Shown: positions 1 through 8,672 of the stretch, one piece after another
Numbering within the stretch: position 1 is the first letter of the stretch
Layout of the letters: each line of letters begins with the position of its first letter
Source: Geodermatophilus obscurus
Lineage (GTDB): Bacteria > Actinomycetota > Actinomycetes > Mycobacteriales > Geodermatophilaceae
DNA: 64,000 bases
Direction: 5' to 3'
Assembly: GCF_900143215.1 (NCBI RefSeq)
Contig: NZ_FRDM01000001.1
Location: forward strand, 248,001-312,000
Notes under the pieces: generated by a model
What the model was told of the DNA's origin: nothing
Seen by the model: the letters and a program-made list of their open reading frames with translations, nothing else
The model's database searches: none
Translations under genes and position numbers: made by a program

Positions 1-1
1 C

Positions 2-1435
2 TGCAGCACGGCACCACCGGAGGCGGAGGTCGAGGTCACCTTCGAGCGGCCCCTGGCCATCCCGCCGCTGGCGGACTCACGGGTGGAGGCGGACGGCACC
101 CGGGTCTTCCGGCTGACCGCCGACGAAGGTGCCACCGAGTTCCTGGACGGCACCGAGACCGCGACGTGGGGGTTCAACGGCTCCTACCTCGGCCCCACCC
201 TCCGTGCCGAGCGTGGCGAGCGGGTCGCGGTGGAGGTCACCAACGGCCTCGACGAGGGCACCACCGTGCACTGGCACGGCATGCACCTGCCCGCGGCGAT
301 GGACGGCGGGCCGCACCAGATGATCGAGCCGGGGGACACCTGGCGCCCGCACTGGACGATCGACCAGCCCGCCGCGACGCTCTGGTACCACCCCCATCCG
401 CACGGGGAGACCGAGGAGCACGTCTACCGCGGCCTGGCCGGCATGTTCCTCCTCGACGACGGCACGGCTGCCGCCGCCGGACTGCCGCACGACTACGGCG
501 TCGACGACATCCCGGTCATCGTCCAGGACAAGCGGTTCGCCGAGGACGGCCGGCTCACCCTGGACGACAGCGGCAACGAGATCGGCACCCTCGGCGGCAC
601 GGTCATGGCCAACGGGACCCTCGGTGCTGTCCACGAGGTGATCACCGAGCGGATCCGCCTGCGCCTGCTCAACGGCTCCACCGCGCGGACCTATAGCTTC
701 GGCTTCGACGACGGCCGCAGCTTCCAGCTCGTCGGCACCGACGGCGGCCTGCTCCCCACCCCGGTCGAGACCGACCACGTCCGCCTCTCGCCCGGCGAGC
801 GCGCCGAGATCATCGTCGCGATGGAGGAGGGCACCGAGGTGATGCTGCGCTCCACCCCACCCGACCTCGGTGCGGTGGTGGCGCCGGCGGCCTTCGGCGG
901 CGATGACGCGTTCGACGTCCTGCTGCTGCGGGCGGCCGACGACCTGACCGCCTCACCCCAGGTCGCGGCCACGCTGACCGACCCGCCGCCACCCGACGAG
1001 TCCGACCCGTCCGACGTCACACGCAGCTTCGTGCTCGAGGGCCGCAGCATCAACGGCAAGACCATGGACATGGACCGGATCGACGAAGTAGTCACGGTCG
1101 ACACCGCCGAGGTGTGGGAGGTGCGCAGCCGCAACCCCTTCCCCCACAACTTCCACGTCCACGACGTGCAGTTCCGGGTGCTGAGCATCGACGGCGAGGC
1201 ATCACCACCGGAGCTCGCCGGCCGCAAGGACACCGTGTACCTGGAGCCGCAGCGCACCTACCGGCTGCTGCTCACCTTCGAGGACTACACCGATCCGCGG
1301 TACCCGTACATGTTCCACTGCCACCTCCTCCTGCACGAGGACGAGGGGATGATGGGCCAGTTCGTGGTGCTCGAGCCGGGGCAGGAGCCGGAGCAGTCCC
1401 CCAGCGGCTCCTCCGGGCACGACCACGGCGACTGA
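2..1435 (+). CDS. Multicopper oxidase (5' end outside the window)
   Basis: Copper-dependent oxidase of the CueO/bilirubin oxidase class, expected to work outside the membrane in copper tolerance or metal oxidation. The frame is open from base 2, so the true start lies upstream. The first visible residue is Cys followed by a Ser/Thr/Pro-rich stretch, which could be a lipobox cysteine. All four copper-binding blocks are present: HWHG near residue 85, HPHPHG near 130, HNFHVHDVQF near 380 and HCHLLLHEDEGMMG near 440. The Cys and Met ligands of the type 1 site are in the last block. The protein ends in a short His/Asp tail. A GTG at 83 could be called as the start but would remove conserved sequence (FERPLAIPPL). 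Family assignment is firm; the substrate is unknown. Confidence 0.93.
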   Translation, partial: CSTAPPEAEVEVTFERPLAIPPLADSRVEADGTRVFRLTADEGATEFLDGTETATWGFNGSYLGPTLRAERGERVAVEVTNGLDEGTTVHWHGMHLPAAMDGGPHQMIEPGDTWRPHWTIDQPAATLWYHPHPHGETEEHVYRGLAGMFLLDDGTAAAAGLPHDYGVDDIPVIVQDKRFAEDGRLTLDDSGNEIGTLGGTVMANGTLGAVHEVITERIRLRLLNGSTARTYSFGFDDGRSFQLVGTDGGLLPTPVETDHVRLSPGERAEIIVAMEEGTEVMLRSTPPDLGAVVAPAAFGGDDAFDVLLLRAADDLTASPQVAATLTDPPPPDESDPSDVTRSFVLEGRSINGKTMDMDRIDEVVTVDTAEVWEVRSRNPFPHNFHVHDVQFRVLSIDGEASPPELAGRKDTVYLEPQRTYRLLLTFEDYTDPRYPYMFHCHLLLHEDEGMMGQFVVLEPGQEPEQSPSGSSGHDHGD

Positions 1436-1475
1436 CCGCCCTCCGCTCCGACACCCGAGATCCCGGAATCCGTCC

Positions 1476-1667
1476 ATGCACGAGGCCAGCACCGCTGGTC
1501 GACGTGGACCCGTCCGCGCAGAAGGCATCCTCCGCGGGCACGTCGTCGTGCCGAGCCTGCTCACCGGCACCGCCGTCGGCGTCATCACGGGCGCCGTCGC
1601 ACTCCTGCTCCTGCGCGTGGTGCGCCCGCGGTCGGAGAGGCGCGGACGGCCGAGGCCGGGTGCATGA
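1476..1667 (+). CDS. Possible small single-span membrane protein
   Basis: A 63-residue frame 40 bases after the multicopper oxidase on the same strand. It holds one clear hydrophobic segment (residues about 24-47, PSLLTGTAVGVITGAVALLLL) followed by an Arg-rich tail, as expected for a membrane helix with a cytoplasmic basic end. There is no good Shine-Dalgarno sequence and no recognised family. It could be a small partner of the oxidase or a chance frame in GC-rich DNA. Confidence 0.3.
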   Translation: MHEASTAGRRGPVRAEGILRGHVVVPSLLTGTAVGVITGAVALLLLRVVRPRSERRGRPRPGA

Positions 1668-1722
1668 GGATCGAGTGGGAGAGCGGCTCCGGGGACGGGG
1701 CTGGCCCGCTCGGCGCACCCGG

Positions 1723-2079
1723 TCACCCACCAGCGGCCGGCCTCGTCCGCACACCCTCTCGCGCGTCACCCGGGTCTGCTGCGACGCGACGGTTGTGTCC
1801 GATCACCAGGCCGGTCGTCAGGACGAGTTGCGCGAGCAGTACCCCGCCACCGTAAAGCCAGCCATCCTCACGAGTGCTGCTCAGCCGATCCACGGCGGCC
1901 AACCCCGAGGCAATGCCCGCAAGCCCGAGCAGGTGTGCCCACGAGGGGACGGACACGCTCGGCCGCCCGGTGAAGCGCACCTGGCGACGACCGGACCGAC
2001 GGATCATCACGAGCAAGGGGGCGGCGAGCATGGGGACGGCGGCAACCAACGCCACCCACCACGGCCACGTGTTCGCCAC
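1723..2079 (-). CDS. Hypothetical membrane protein, about three spans
   Basis: A 118-residue protein with hydrophobic segments near residues 5-25, 48-62 and 75-95, separated by basic loops (RRSGRRQVR). The composition looks like a real integral membrane protein rather than a shadow frame. No family is recognised. It lies 118 bases downstream of the GNAT gene on the same strand and may be transcribed with it. The C-terminal 20 residues are rich in Arg, Gly and Ala and carry no clear feature. Confidence 0.55.
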   Translation of the reverse strand: MANTWPWWVALVAAVPMLAAPLLVMIRRSGRRQVRFTGRPSVSVPSWAHLLGLAGIASGLAAVDRLSSTREDGWLYGGGVLLAQLVLTTGLVIGHNRRVAADPGDAREGVRTRPAAGG

Positions 2080-2197
2080 GGGGTAGCTCTACCCCCACGG
2101 GCGACGAACTTCCGCTGGACTGCCCCGATAGGGCTGCACCCGGTCGGTATGCAGCCGGACGTCGGGCTCTCGGACCGACGCGCAGCACGATCGACGG

Positions 2198-2887
2198 TCA
2201 CGAGCGAGAGCCAGCACGAGCGTACTGATCGATCCCAGGGCTGCGCGCCGCCGGTCGGCGGGCCATGAACCAGTTGGGCACGCCGAGCACGTCGGCCCGC
2301 GCCACGACCTCAAAACCGAAGCGCCGGTAGAGCCGGACGTTCTCGGCCTTGTCCGTCTCGAGGTAACCGGACTCACCGTCGCGGTCCAGGCCTCCGACGT
2401 ACTCGGCGAGCAGCCGGCTGCCGACACCCTGGCCCCGCACGAGCGGGTCGACGGCGACCGGGCCGAGGTGGGAGTGCGGCGTCCCGGGGTCTCGGCCGCT
2501 CCATGCCGCGAGCCACCGCAGGAGCCGAGGGGCTCGGGGACCCGCCCGGACGAGGGTGGGTGGCAACCGCAGCCACTGGCCGCGGTCCGGTCGGCAGTGC
2601 CGCGATGACGTGTAGGCGGCGATGCCGACCAGCCGGTCCCCCTGCCACGCGCCCAGGAGGTGACGGGTGGAGGGGGTGAGCAGCACGCCGAACGCCCGGT
2701 TCATGACCTCGACGCGGCGCGACAGGTCCGGGCCGAGGGCGGCGACGTGCATGGGGTTGTCCTGCATCGCCCTCGCCGCCAGCAGGGCAGCCGTGGCTCG
2801 CTGTGCCGGCGGAACCGGAGCGATCACCACGTCTCGTCCGAGCACCGGAGTGCTGCGTCGCGTCGTCGCGCTGTCCCTGCGCGTCAT
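2198..2887 (-). CDS. GNAT family N-acetyltransferase
   Basis: A 229-residue acyl-CoA-dependent acetyltransferase. The acetyl-CoA binding motif A is visible as HLGPVAVDPLVRGQGVGSRLL (about residues 145-165), followed by the usual C-terminal YLETDKAENVRLYRRFGFEVV block. The start at 2887 (ATG, MTRRDS) overlaps the stop of the upstream membrane gene by four bases (ATGA), so the two are translationally coupled. The substrate cannot be told from sequence; small-molecule or puromycin-type acetyltransferases have this shape. Confidence 0.85.
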   Translation of the reverse strand: MTRRDSATTRRSTPVLGRDVVIAPVPPAQRATAALLAARAMQDNPMHVAALGPDLSRRVEVMNRAFGVLLTPSTRHLLGAWQGDRLVGIAAYTSSRHCRPDRGQWLRLPPTLVRAGPRAPRLLRWLAAWSGRDPGTPHSHLGPVAVDPLVRGQGVGSRLLAEYVGGLDRDGESGYLETDKAENVRLYRRFGFEVVARADVLGVPNWFMARRPAARSPGIDQYARAGSRS

Positions 2888-3300
2888 CTCCGGCTCCTCC
2901 TCCGCAGGGCGGCGGCGAGCAGCCCGGCGAGGGCGCCCAGCACCACGGATCGTGCGATCTCCAGCACCGCGCCGAGAACCAGGAGACGGCCGTCGACGTC
3001 GGGCAGCGTCCGGAGGGTCACCGGGAGGGCCACGAGGACGACGCCGAACACGGCGCCGGCCAGGGTGAGCGTGAGCACCGGCCGCGGCACCCGCCCGACC
3101 GCCACCACGCCGATCCAGGTCGCGATCACGACGCCGAACAGCAGCACGACCGTGGGTGCCGGCCGGAGCGCCTCCCGGAGGCCGGTGAGTTCGGCCAACG
3201 GGAACAGCAGCGCGAGCGAGCCGAGCCCCAAGGCCACCGGCCAGCTCACCTCCGACCCGGGGCGGCCCGGTGGTCCGGCGGGGGAGCCCGGGATCGCCAT
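2884..3300 (-). CDS. Hypothetical four-span membrane protein
   Basis: A 138-residue protein with four hydrophobic helices (about residues 20-38, 48-65, 73-95 and 110-130) and a basic C-terminus (RRRSRR). No family is recognised. It is the first gene of a two-gene unit with the GNAT acetyltransferase, joined by an ATGA overlap. It is divergent from the histidine kinase at 3435, and the space between them is only 134 bases. The function is unknown. Confidence 0.7.
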   Translation of the reverse strand: MAIPGSPAGPPGRPGSEVSWPVALGLGSLALLFPLAELTGLREALRPAPTVVLLFGVVIATWIGVVAVGRVPRPVLTLTLAGAVFGVVLVALPVTLRTLPDVDGRLLVLGAVLEIARSVVLGALAGLLAAALRRRSRR

Positions 3301-3421
3301 GCCGGGGGACGCTAGGCAGCACGCCGGGCGGGCACATCAGCCGCGGTGCGTCATCGGAGGTCGCCGTGGAGCGACCTCTCGTGTCGTCGCGGCGGGGATG
3401 GCCGGTCGGGAACGGGATTCC

Positions 3422-3427
3422 TACGCT
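3422..3427 (+). promoter_or_regulatory. -10 element TACGCT of the histidine kinase gene
   Basis: TACGCT ends 7 bases before the GTG at 3435. This is the spacing of a leaderless transcript, and it sets the kinase start at 3435 rather than at earlier in-frame codons. Confidence 0.6.
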
Positions 3428-3434
3428 GACCGGC

Positions 3435-4628
3435 GTGCTCGACATCAGGGAGCCGGCCCCGGGAGCCGGCGTCGCCGGGGTGGACCGGCGCCTGACCGAT
3501 GCGCTGCTCGCGACGACGCAGACCCTGATGGTCGCGCTGCTCATCGCCGCCGCTCGACCGGGGTTCGGCCCGGAGACTGCCTGGGCCTTCCTGTTCGCCG
3601 TCGGCTTCGGCGGGCTCCTCCTGGCCGGCCGGCGTGCCCCGCGCCTGGTGCTGGCGCTGACCGTCCTGGGCATCTTCGCGTACTACATCCTCGACCTCCC
3701 CGGGATCGGCATCGCCCTGCCCGCGGTCGCGGTGCTGTACCGCGCGGCCGAGGTCGGCGTCCTCGGCTGGGCGGTCGTGGCCGGCAGCGCGCTGGTGGCG
3801 GTCGGCGCGGTGGCCCAGGTGGCGCAGGGCTTCCAGCCCACCACGTACCTCATCGGCCACGACCTGCTGACCAACCTGGCGCTGGTCGCCGCGTCGATCG
3901 CCCTGGGCGTGAGCGTGCGTGCCCGCCGGGAGACGCGCTCCTCCCAGGAACGGCTGCGGGCGATGACCACCGCCGAGCAGGCCCGTGAGGCCGAGCGGCG
4001 GCTGCAGGCGGAGCGGGTGCGCATCGCCCAGGACCTGCACGACTCGGTCGGCCACGCGATGTCCGTCATCGCACTGCACGGCAACGTCGCCGCCGAGGCC
4101 GTCGGACGCGACGACGACGCCGCCCGGCGCGCGATCGAGCAGATCGGTGCGGCCACCTCGGCGCAGCTGCGGGAGCTGCGCGCCACGGTCAAGCTCCTGC
4201 GGTCCCCGGCCGCCGACGTCGAGCGGGGCGCGGTGTGCCTCTCGGGACTCGACCGCCTGGCCGACGCGGCCCGGGAGGCGGGCCTCCCGGTCGGCATCGA
4301 CGTCGCCGTGGACGACGACTGCCTCGACGGCGCGATCGAGGCGGCCGCCTACCGGATCGTGCAGGAGTCGCTCACCAACGTGATCCGGCACTCCGGCGCC
4401 AGGCACGCTGCGGTCACCGCCGGCATCCGTGACGACCGGCTGGAGCTGGTGATCACCGATGACGGCCCGGGCGGCTCCGCAGCAGGGCCGTCGTCGCCAG
4501 GCGGTGGCCAGGGGCTGCTCGGCATGCGCGAGCGGGCCGCCGTGCTCGGTGGGCAGCTCCAGGCCGGCCGCGGGAAGGCGGGCGGGTTCGTGGTCCACGC
4601 GGTGCTTCCGACGAGGCTGGCGTCGTGA
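3435..4628 (+). CDS. NarL-type sensor histidine kinase (HisKA_3/HATPase)
   Basis: A 397-residue membrane sensor kinase. About five N-terminal hydrophobic helices (residues 20-160) are followed by a coiled linker, then the HisKA_3 dimerisation box ERVRIAQDLHDSVGH with the phospho-acceptor His at residue 202. The ATPase domain has the N box (EAAAYRIVQESLTNVIRHS), DDGPGG and a GLLGMRERAAVLGG motif. GTG start chosen because a -10 element lies 7 bases upstream and earlier in-frame sequence lacks family character. The response regulator that should be its partner starts at 4625 with a 4-base overlap but is truncated, so the kinase is probably an orphan. Confidence 0.9.
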   Translation: MLDIREPAPGAGVAGVDRRLTDALLATTQTLMVALLIAAARPGFGPETAWAFLFAVGFGGLLLAGRRAPRLVLALTVLGIFAYYILDLPGIGIALPAVAVLYRAAEVGVLGWAVVAGSALVAVGAVAQVAQGFQPTTYLIGHDLLTNLALVAASIALGVSVRARRETRSSQERLRAMTTAEQAREAERRLQAERVRIAQDLHDSVGHAMSVIALHGNVAAEAVGRDDDAARRAIEQIGAATSAQLRELRATVKLLRSPAADVERGAVCLSGLDRLADAAREAGLPVGIDVAVDDDCLDGAIEAAAYRIVQESLTNVIRHSGARHAAVTAGIRDDRLELVITDDGPGGSAAGPSSPGGGQGLLGMRERAAVLGGQLQAGRGKAGGFVVHAVLPTRLAS

Positions 4629-4735
4629 TCCGGATCGTGCTCGTGGACGACCAGGAGCCGGTGCGCACGGGGCTGCGGGCCCCGGCCGAGCGCGACGGCG
4701 ACATCCCCGTCGCGGGCGAGGCGGGCACCGTTCAC
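4625..4735 (+). pseudogene. Truncated NarL-family response regulator
   Basis: GTG at 4625 overlaps the kinase stop (GTGA). The translation begins as a receiver domain, IRIVLVDDQEPVRTGLR, including the acidic Asp pair, and stays alignable to about residue 35 (VAGEAGT). Sequence after about 4730 no longer looks like a receiver: the phospho-acceptor Asp, the rest of the domain and the whole LuxR-type helix-turn-helix are missing. The frame runs on in unrelated sequence to 5032. It is a 5' remnant, most likely left by a deletion that also removed part of the neighbouring FAD monooxygenase gene. Confidence 0.8.
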
Positions 4736-4804
4736 GATCAGGGGTCGAGTCCCGATGTCGTGCGTCCCCCCCACACGGCCCGCCCTTCCAGGCCGGCTGC
4801 AGGT

Positions 4805-5146
<342 letters not shown>

Positions 5147-5761
5147 TCAGCGGAGGTGTGATGCGGCGTCGTCCCCACCGGGGCCCGCGACGCCTGCCAG
5201 AGCGGCGTGGGCATACGCGTCCGCATCGGCACGGGTGATCGGCCGTCGGAGCAGCACCCGCTGGTGGAACAGCGGCCCGGTGGCCGATACGAGCAGTTGC
5301 TGGGCGTCGGTGCCCGCGCGGATGTCGCCTCGTTCGATCGCCCGCCGTACGACGACCTCGCTCCGCCGGTACCGGTCGGCCCAGAACCGGCTGAGCGCCT
5401 CCGCCGCTTCGGGTGTACGGAAGGACGCGGCGATCACGGCTGTGGTCAGCGACGGTTCCACCATCAGGGCCTCGTAGAGCTCCCGATTGATGGCGGTCAG
5501 GTCGCCTGCCAGTGAGCCGGTGTCCGGTGGGCGCCAGTCGTCCTCGGTGCCCAGGTGGAGCAGATCCACCAGCAGCATGGCCACGCTGCCCCAGCGGCGG
5601 TAGATGGTCGTCCGGTGCACGCCCGACCGGTCGGCGACGTCCTCGATGCTCAAGGCGTCGTAGCCCTGCTCGGTCAGCAGTGCATCCAGTGCGGCCAGGA
5701 CATCGGCACGGATCCTGGCGGTGCGCCCCCCAGGTCGTCGGCTCGGCACGTCGTCGGACAC
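5147..5761 (-). CDS. TetR family transcriptional regulator
   Basis: A 204-residue repressor. The N-terminal helix-turn-helix is clear (residues about 17-60: ALDALLTEQGYDALSIEDVA, then DRSGVHRTTIYRRWGS). The C-terminal ligand-binding half resembles the TetR_C_11 group. It is divergent from the Vgb-like gene at 5820, and a 24-base inverted repeat lies between the two starts. Downstream on its own strand is the monooxygenase remnant, 23 bases away. It probably represses both directions and responds to a small aromatic or antibiotic-like ligand; the ligand is inference. Confidence 0.9.
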   Translation of the reverse strand: MSDDVPSRRPGGRTARIRADVLAALDALLTEQGYDALSIEDVADRSGVHRTTIYRRWGSVAMLLVDLLHLGTEDDWRPPDTGSLAGDLTAINRELYEALMVEPSLTTAVIAASFRTPEAAEALSRFWADRYRRSEVVVRRAIERGDIRAGTDAQQLLVSATGPLFHQRVLLRRPITRADADAYAHAALAGVAGPGGDDAASHLR

Positions 5762-5770
5762 TGGTGCAAT

Positions 5771-5794
5771 CTAACGCTACAGCAGTAGCATTAG
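5771..5794. promoter_or_regulatory. Probable TetR operator
   Basis: CTAACGCTAC and GTAGCATTAG form 10-base inverted arms around AGCA, with one mismatch. The site begins 10 bases from the tetR start and ends 26 bases before the start of the Vgb-like gene, the usual place for an autoregulatory TetR operator. Confidence 0.75.
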
Positions 5795-5819
5795 CCATCT
5801 TTGCGGTCCGGAGGCGCTG

Positions 5820-6728
5820 ATGTTCGTGACCGAGTACGACGTGGGTCCAGGGGCCTACGGGGTGGCCGTCGACCCGGACGGCGCCGTGTGGACGACCCTG
5901 GTGGAGCGCGGCGAACTGGTGCGACTCGATCCCGATGGAGCGCGTAGCCGAGTTCGTCTCGACGGCGGGCAGGGCCGACCGATGGTGCCGGTGGTCGGGC
6001 CGGATCGGGCCGTGTGGTTCAGCCGCGGCGACGGTTCCATCGGGCGGGTCGACCCGTCCGGATCCGTGTCCTCGGTACCCGTACCCACTCCGGACGGGTC
6101 ACCGTACGGACTCTGCGCCGGTCCGGATGGCGCTCTCTGGTACACGCTGCTGTCCGCGGACCGGATCGGCCGGTTGGCCCTCGACGGGACGGTCGACGAG
6201 TTCTCCCTCGCCGCAGGGAGCATGCCGTCCCTGATCACAGCGGGGAGCGACGGCGCGCTGTGGTTCACCCTCCACCGGGCCGACGCGATCGGTCGGATGA
6301 CGACCGACGGCGATGTCAGCACCTTCCGGCTGCCGACGGTCGGCGCCGGTCCGGTCGGGATCCATGCCGGCCGGGACGAGGTCTGGTTCGCCGAGATAGG
6401 CGCCGGTCAGGTCGGGCGCATCGATGCCGATGGGAGGATCCACGAGTTCCCGCTGCCGGATCGCGGCAGTAGGCCGCACGCCGTCGCCACCGACGATGGC
6501 GGCTGCTGGGTGACCCTGTGGGGCAGCAGTTCCACGGTGCGGCTCGACGCCCGGGGTCAGGTCGTCGACGAAGTGGTCTTCCGTCCCGGAGCTGAACCGC
6601 ACGGTGTGGCCGTCGCGGTCGACGGGTCGGTCTGGGTCGCGCTGGAGGCGGGCTCACTGGCACGGCTCACCCGCCAGCGGATCGCTGTCCCTGCGCCGGC
6701 AACGGACCTTCGTGTCCGGTCCGGGTGA
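5820..6728 (+). CDS. Virginiamycin B lyase-like beta-propeller protein
   Basis: A 302-residue protein made of repeated blades with the signature GPDGAVWFT / GPDGALWYT and IGRLALDG / IGRMTTDG / VGRIDADG, typical of the seven-bladed Vgb/streptogramin lyase family. Vgb opens the ring of type B streptogramins by elimination; many actinobacterial homologues have unproven function. No signal peptide is seen, which fits a cytosolic enzyme. The ATG at 5820 has CCGGAGG about 7 bases upstream. The gene is divergent from tetR with a shared operator, so its expression is probably inducible. Whether it is a true resistance enzyme cannot be told here. Confidence 0.82.
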   Translation: MFVTEYDVGPGAYGVAVDPDGAVWTTLVERGELVRLDPDGARSRVRLDGGQGRPMVPVVGPDRAVWFSRGDGSIGRVDPSGSVSSVPVPTPDGSPYGLCAGPDGALWYTLLSADRIGRLALDGTVDEFSLAAGSMPSLITAGSDGALWFTLHRADAIGRMTTDGDVSTFRLPTVGAGPVGIHAGRDEVWFAEIGAGQVGRIDADGRIHEFPLPDRGSRPHAVATDDGGCWVTLWGSSSTVRLDARGQVVDEVVFRPGAEPHGVAVAVDGSVWVALEAGSLARLTRQRIAVPAPATDLRVRSG

Positions 6729-6996
6729 CGGCCTCAGGACCGATGGACGACGAGCAATGCGCTCCTGGCCTCGGGAACGACGTCGACGGGCTCCGTGCAG
6801 GCCATGACCACCCCGGCCGCGGCGTCAGGATGTTCGTCGATCGACGTCCTGTCGGTGCAGGCCAGGCGCAGCTCGCCACTCGGATCCCCGGTGCACGCGC
6901 CGATCCTCGAGCCGCGGTCAGGGAGGTACGGCGGGGCGACGAGGCCAGTTCGGTGACTCACCCGCCGAGGATCCGTGAACCCCCGAGGAGGCGACC
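6729..6996. other. Intergenic stretch without a supported gene
   Basis: 268 bases between the Vgb-like gene and the serine hydrolase. Short frames exist on both strands but none has a ribosome site or family resemblance. GAGG precedes the ATG at 6997. Nothing else is seen. Confidence 0.5.
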
Positions 6997-8499
6997 ATGA
7001 GGGCTTGGGTGCTACGCGCCAAGACGCTGTGGGGTTGCCTGGCCTGCGTCGCGCTGCTGTGCCTGACCGGCGCGCCGCCGACGTGGGCGGCGACGGATGA
7101 GATCGACCCCGCCGCGATCGATCGGGTGGCCGCCGAGTCCTTCGCCGCCACGCGGCTTCCGGGCATGGCGCTGGCGGTCACCCACGGCGAGGACTTTCTG
7201 CTGGTCAAGGGCTACGGCTCGGCGGGGGGCGGCCGGCCGGTGACCGCATCCACCCAGTTCCGGCTCGCGTCCTTGAGCAAGTCCTTCACCGCCCTGGCGG
7301 TGCTGCAGCTCGTCGACGCGGGCCGGGTGGACCTGGACGCCCCGATCCGGCGCTACCTGCCGACGTTCACGGTCGCCGACGCGGGGGCCGCCGACCGGAT
7401 CACCGTCCGGGACCTGCTCAACCAGACCAGTGGCCTGGCCGACGCCGGCTTCGATCCCAACGACGGCCGGTCGACGACGATCAGCAGCCGGCTGGCGGCT
7501 CTGCGCACCGCCCGGCCCGTCGCCGGTCCCGGCTCGGAGTTCCACTACTTCGACCCCAACTACCAGGTGCTCGCCGCCCTGGTGCAGACGATCGCCGGAA
7601 CGCCGTTCGCCGACCACCTCGACCGGCAGGTGTTCGAACCCCTCGGCATGAGCAGCACCCTGACCGCGCCCACCACGCAGGCCGCGACCGCGCTCGCCCC
7701 GCGGCTCGCCCAAGGGCACGTGCTGGTGTTCGGCCAGCCGGTGGCCCGCGACGAACTCGACGGTTTCGCCGCCGGTTCCACCGGCATCGTCTCCACCGCC
7801 GAGGACATGGCTCGCTGGCTGATCGCGCAGGCCAACGGCGGGCAGGTCGGCAGCCGCCGCGTGCTCAGCGAGGAAGGCGTGCAGATGATGCACACCCCGC
7901 CGTCCGGCATCGACACGACCTACGCCATGGGCTGGACGGTGCCGGGACCGGGCAACGGGCCGGTCCGGCTGGAGCACACAGGTGTCCTGTCCACCTCCTT
8001 CGCCGAACAGGTACTGCTGCCCGAGGAGGGCTACGGCATCGCGGTGCTCTTCGACGGCAACTACGCGCTGGCCGACACCGTCGGGGTGGCCGACCGGATC
8101 GCCGCACTGCTCGCCGGCGGCCCACCCGCGGGCTCCTTCCCCCGCACCCTTGTCGTGGCGGTAGCGCTCGCCGTCCTCACCGTCGTCACCCTGGCGCTGC
8201 GCGGCCGGGCTGTTCTGCGCCGACGTGCCTGGGCGAACCGCCACCTGCGCGCGCCGTGGTGGCGACTGGCGCCTGGTCTGCTCTGGCTGCTGCTACCCAC
8301 AGCGCTGCTCGTCGGGCTGCCCGCGCTGGTGCTCCGGACCATCGGGCGCGCCTTCACCCATGAGCAGCTCGCCCTGTCCATGCCCGACGTCATCATCTGG
8401 CTGGGTGTCGGCGCGGTGACCGGGATGGGACTGGCAGCCGCCCGGGTGATCACGCTGATACGCCTCCGCCGTCCCCAGCCCCGGTACGTGGAACCCTGA
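6997..8499 (+). CDS. Exported serine hydrolase (class C beta-lactamase/PBP-like) with membrane tail
   Basis: A 500-residue protein. An N-terminal signal sequence (residues 1-32, ending PPTWAA) is followed by a beta-lactamase-fold domain: the SxxK box is SLSK near residue 91, and the third box is HTG near 327. The second box, YxN in most members, reads YFD within FHYFDPNYQVLA (about residue 182). After residue 370 come about three hydrophobic helices, giving a membrane-anchored C-terminus. Members of this group include D-aminopeptidases and esterases as well as beta-lactamases, so antibiotic resistance should not be assumed. It stands alone between intergenic regions. Confidence 0.88.
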   Translation: MRAWVLRAKTLWGCLACVALLCLTGAPPTWAATDEIDPAAIDRVAAESFAATRLPGMALAVTHGEDFLLVKGYGSAGGGRPVTASTQFRLASLSKSFTALAVLQLVDAGRVDLDAPIRRYLPTFTVADAGAADRITVRDLLNQTSGLADAGFDPNDGRSTTISSRLAALRTARPVAGPGSEFHYFDPNYQVLAALVQTIAGTPFADHLDRQVFEPLGMSSTLTAPTTQAATALAPRLAQGHVLVFGQPVARDELDGFAAGSTGIVSTAEDMARWLIAQANGGQVGSRRVLSEEGVQMMHTPPSGIDTTYAMGWTVPGPGNGPVRLEHTGVLSTSFAEQVLLPEEGYGIAVLFDGNYALADTVGVADRIAALLAGGPPAGSFPRTLVVAVALAVLTVVTLALRGRAVLRRRAWANRHLRAPWWRLAPGLLWLLLPTALLVGLPALVLRTIGRAFTHEQLALSMPDVIIWLGVGAVTGMGLAAARVITLIRLRRPQPRYVEP

Positions 8500-8518
8500 T
8501 GTCTGCGGAACCCTGATG
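8490..8518. repeat. Short direct duplication at the gene end
   Basis: GGAACCCTGATG occurs twice with a 17-base period. The first copy contains the TGA stop of the serine hydrolase. It looks like a slippage duplication of the stop region. Confidence 0.7.
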
Positions 8519-8672
8519 CATCCGGAGAAGCCGAGCGAGAGCCACTGAGTGTGTCCAGGACCGGTACCAGCAGCATTCGGTGACCGTCACGGCCGGGGGT
8601 GAGGCGTCGACGTCAATCCCATCTGGATCGCCGTGCCGCGGATCCGGCGACCGCGGTCGCTGCTCGAGGGCG

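Noticed and set aside
1664-1855. A 63-residue plus-strand frame
   Set aside because: Lies opposite the better-supported membrane protein gene at 1723-2079.
6734-6961. A 75-residue minus-strand frame between the Vgb-like gene and the serine hydrolase
   Set aside because: The composition is plausible but there is no ribosome site, recognisable family or operon context.
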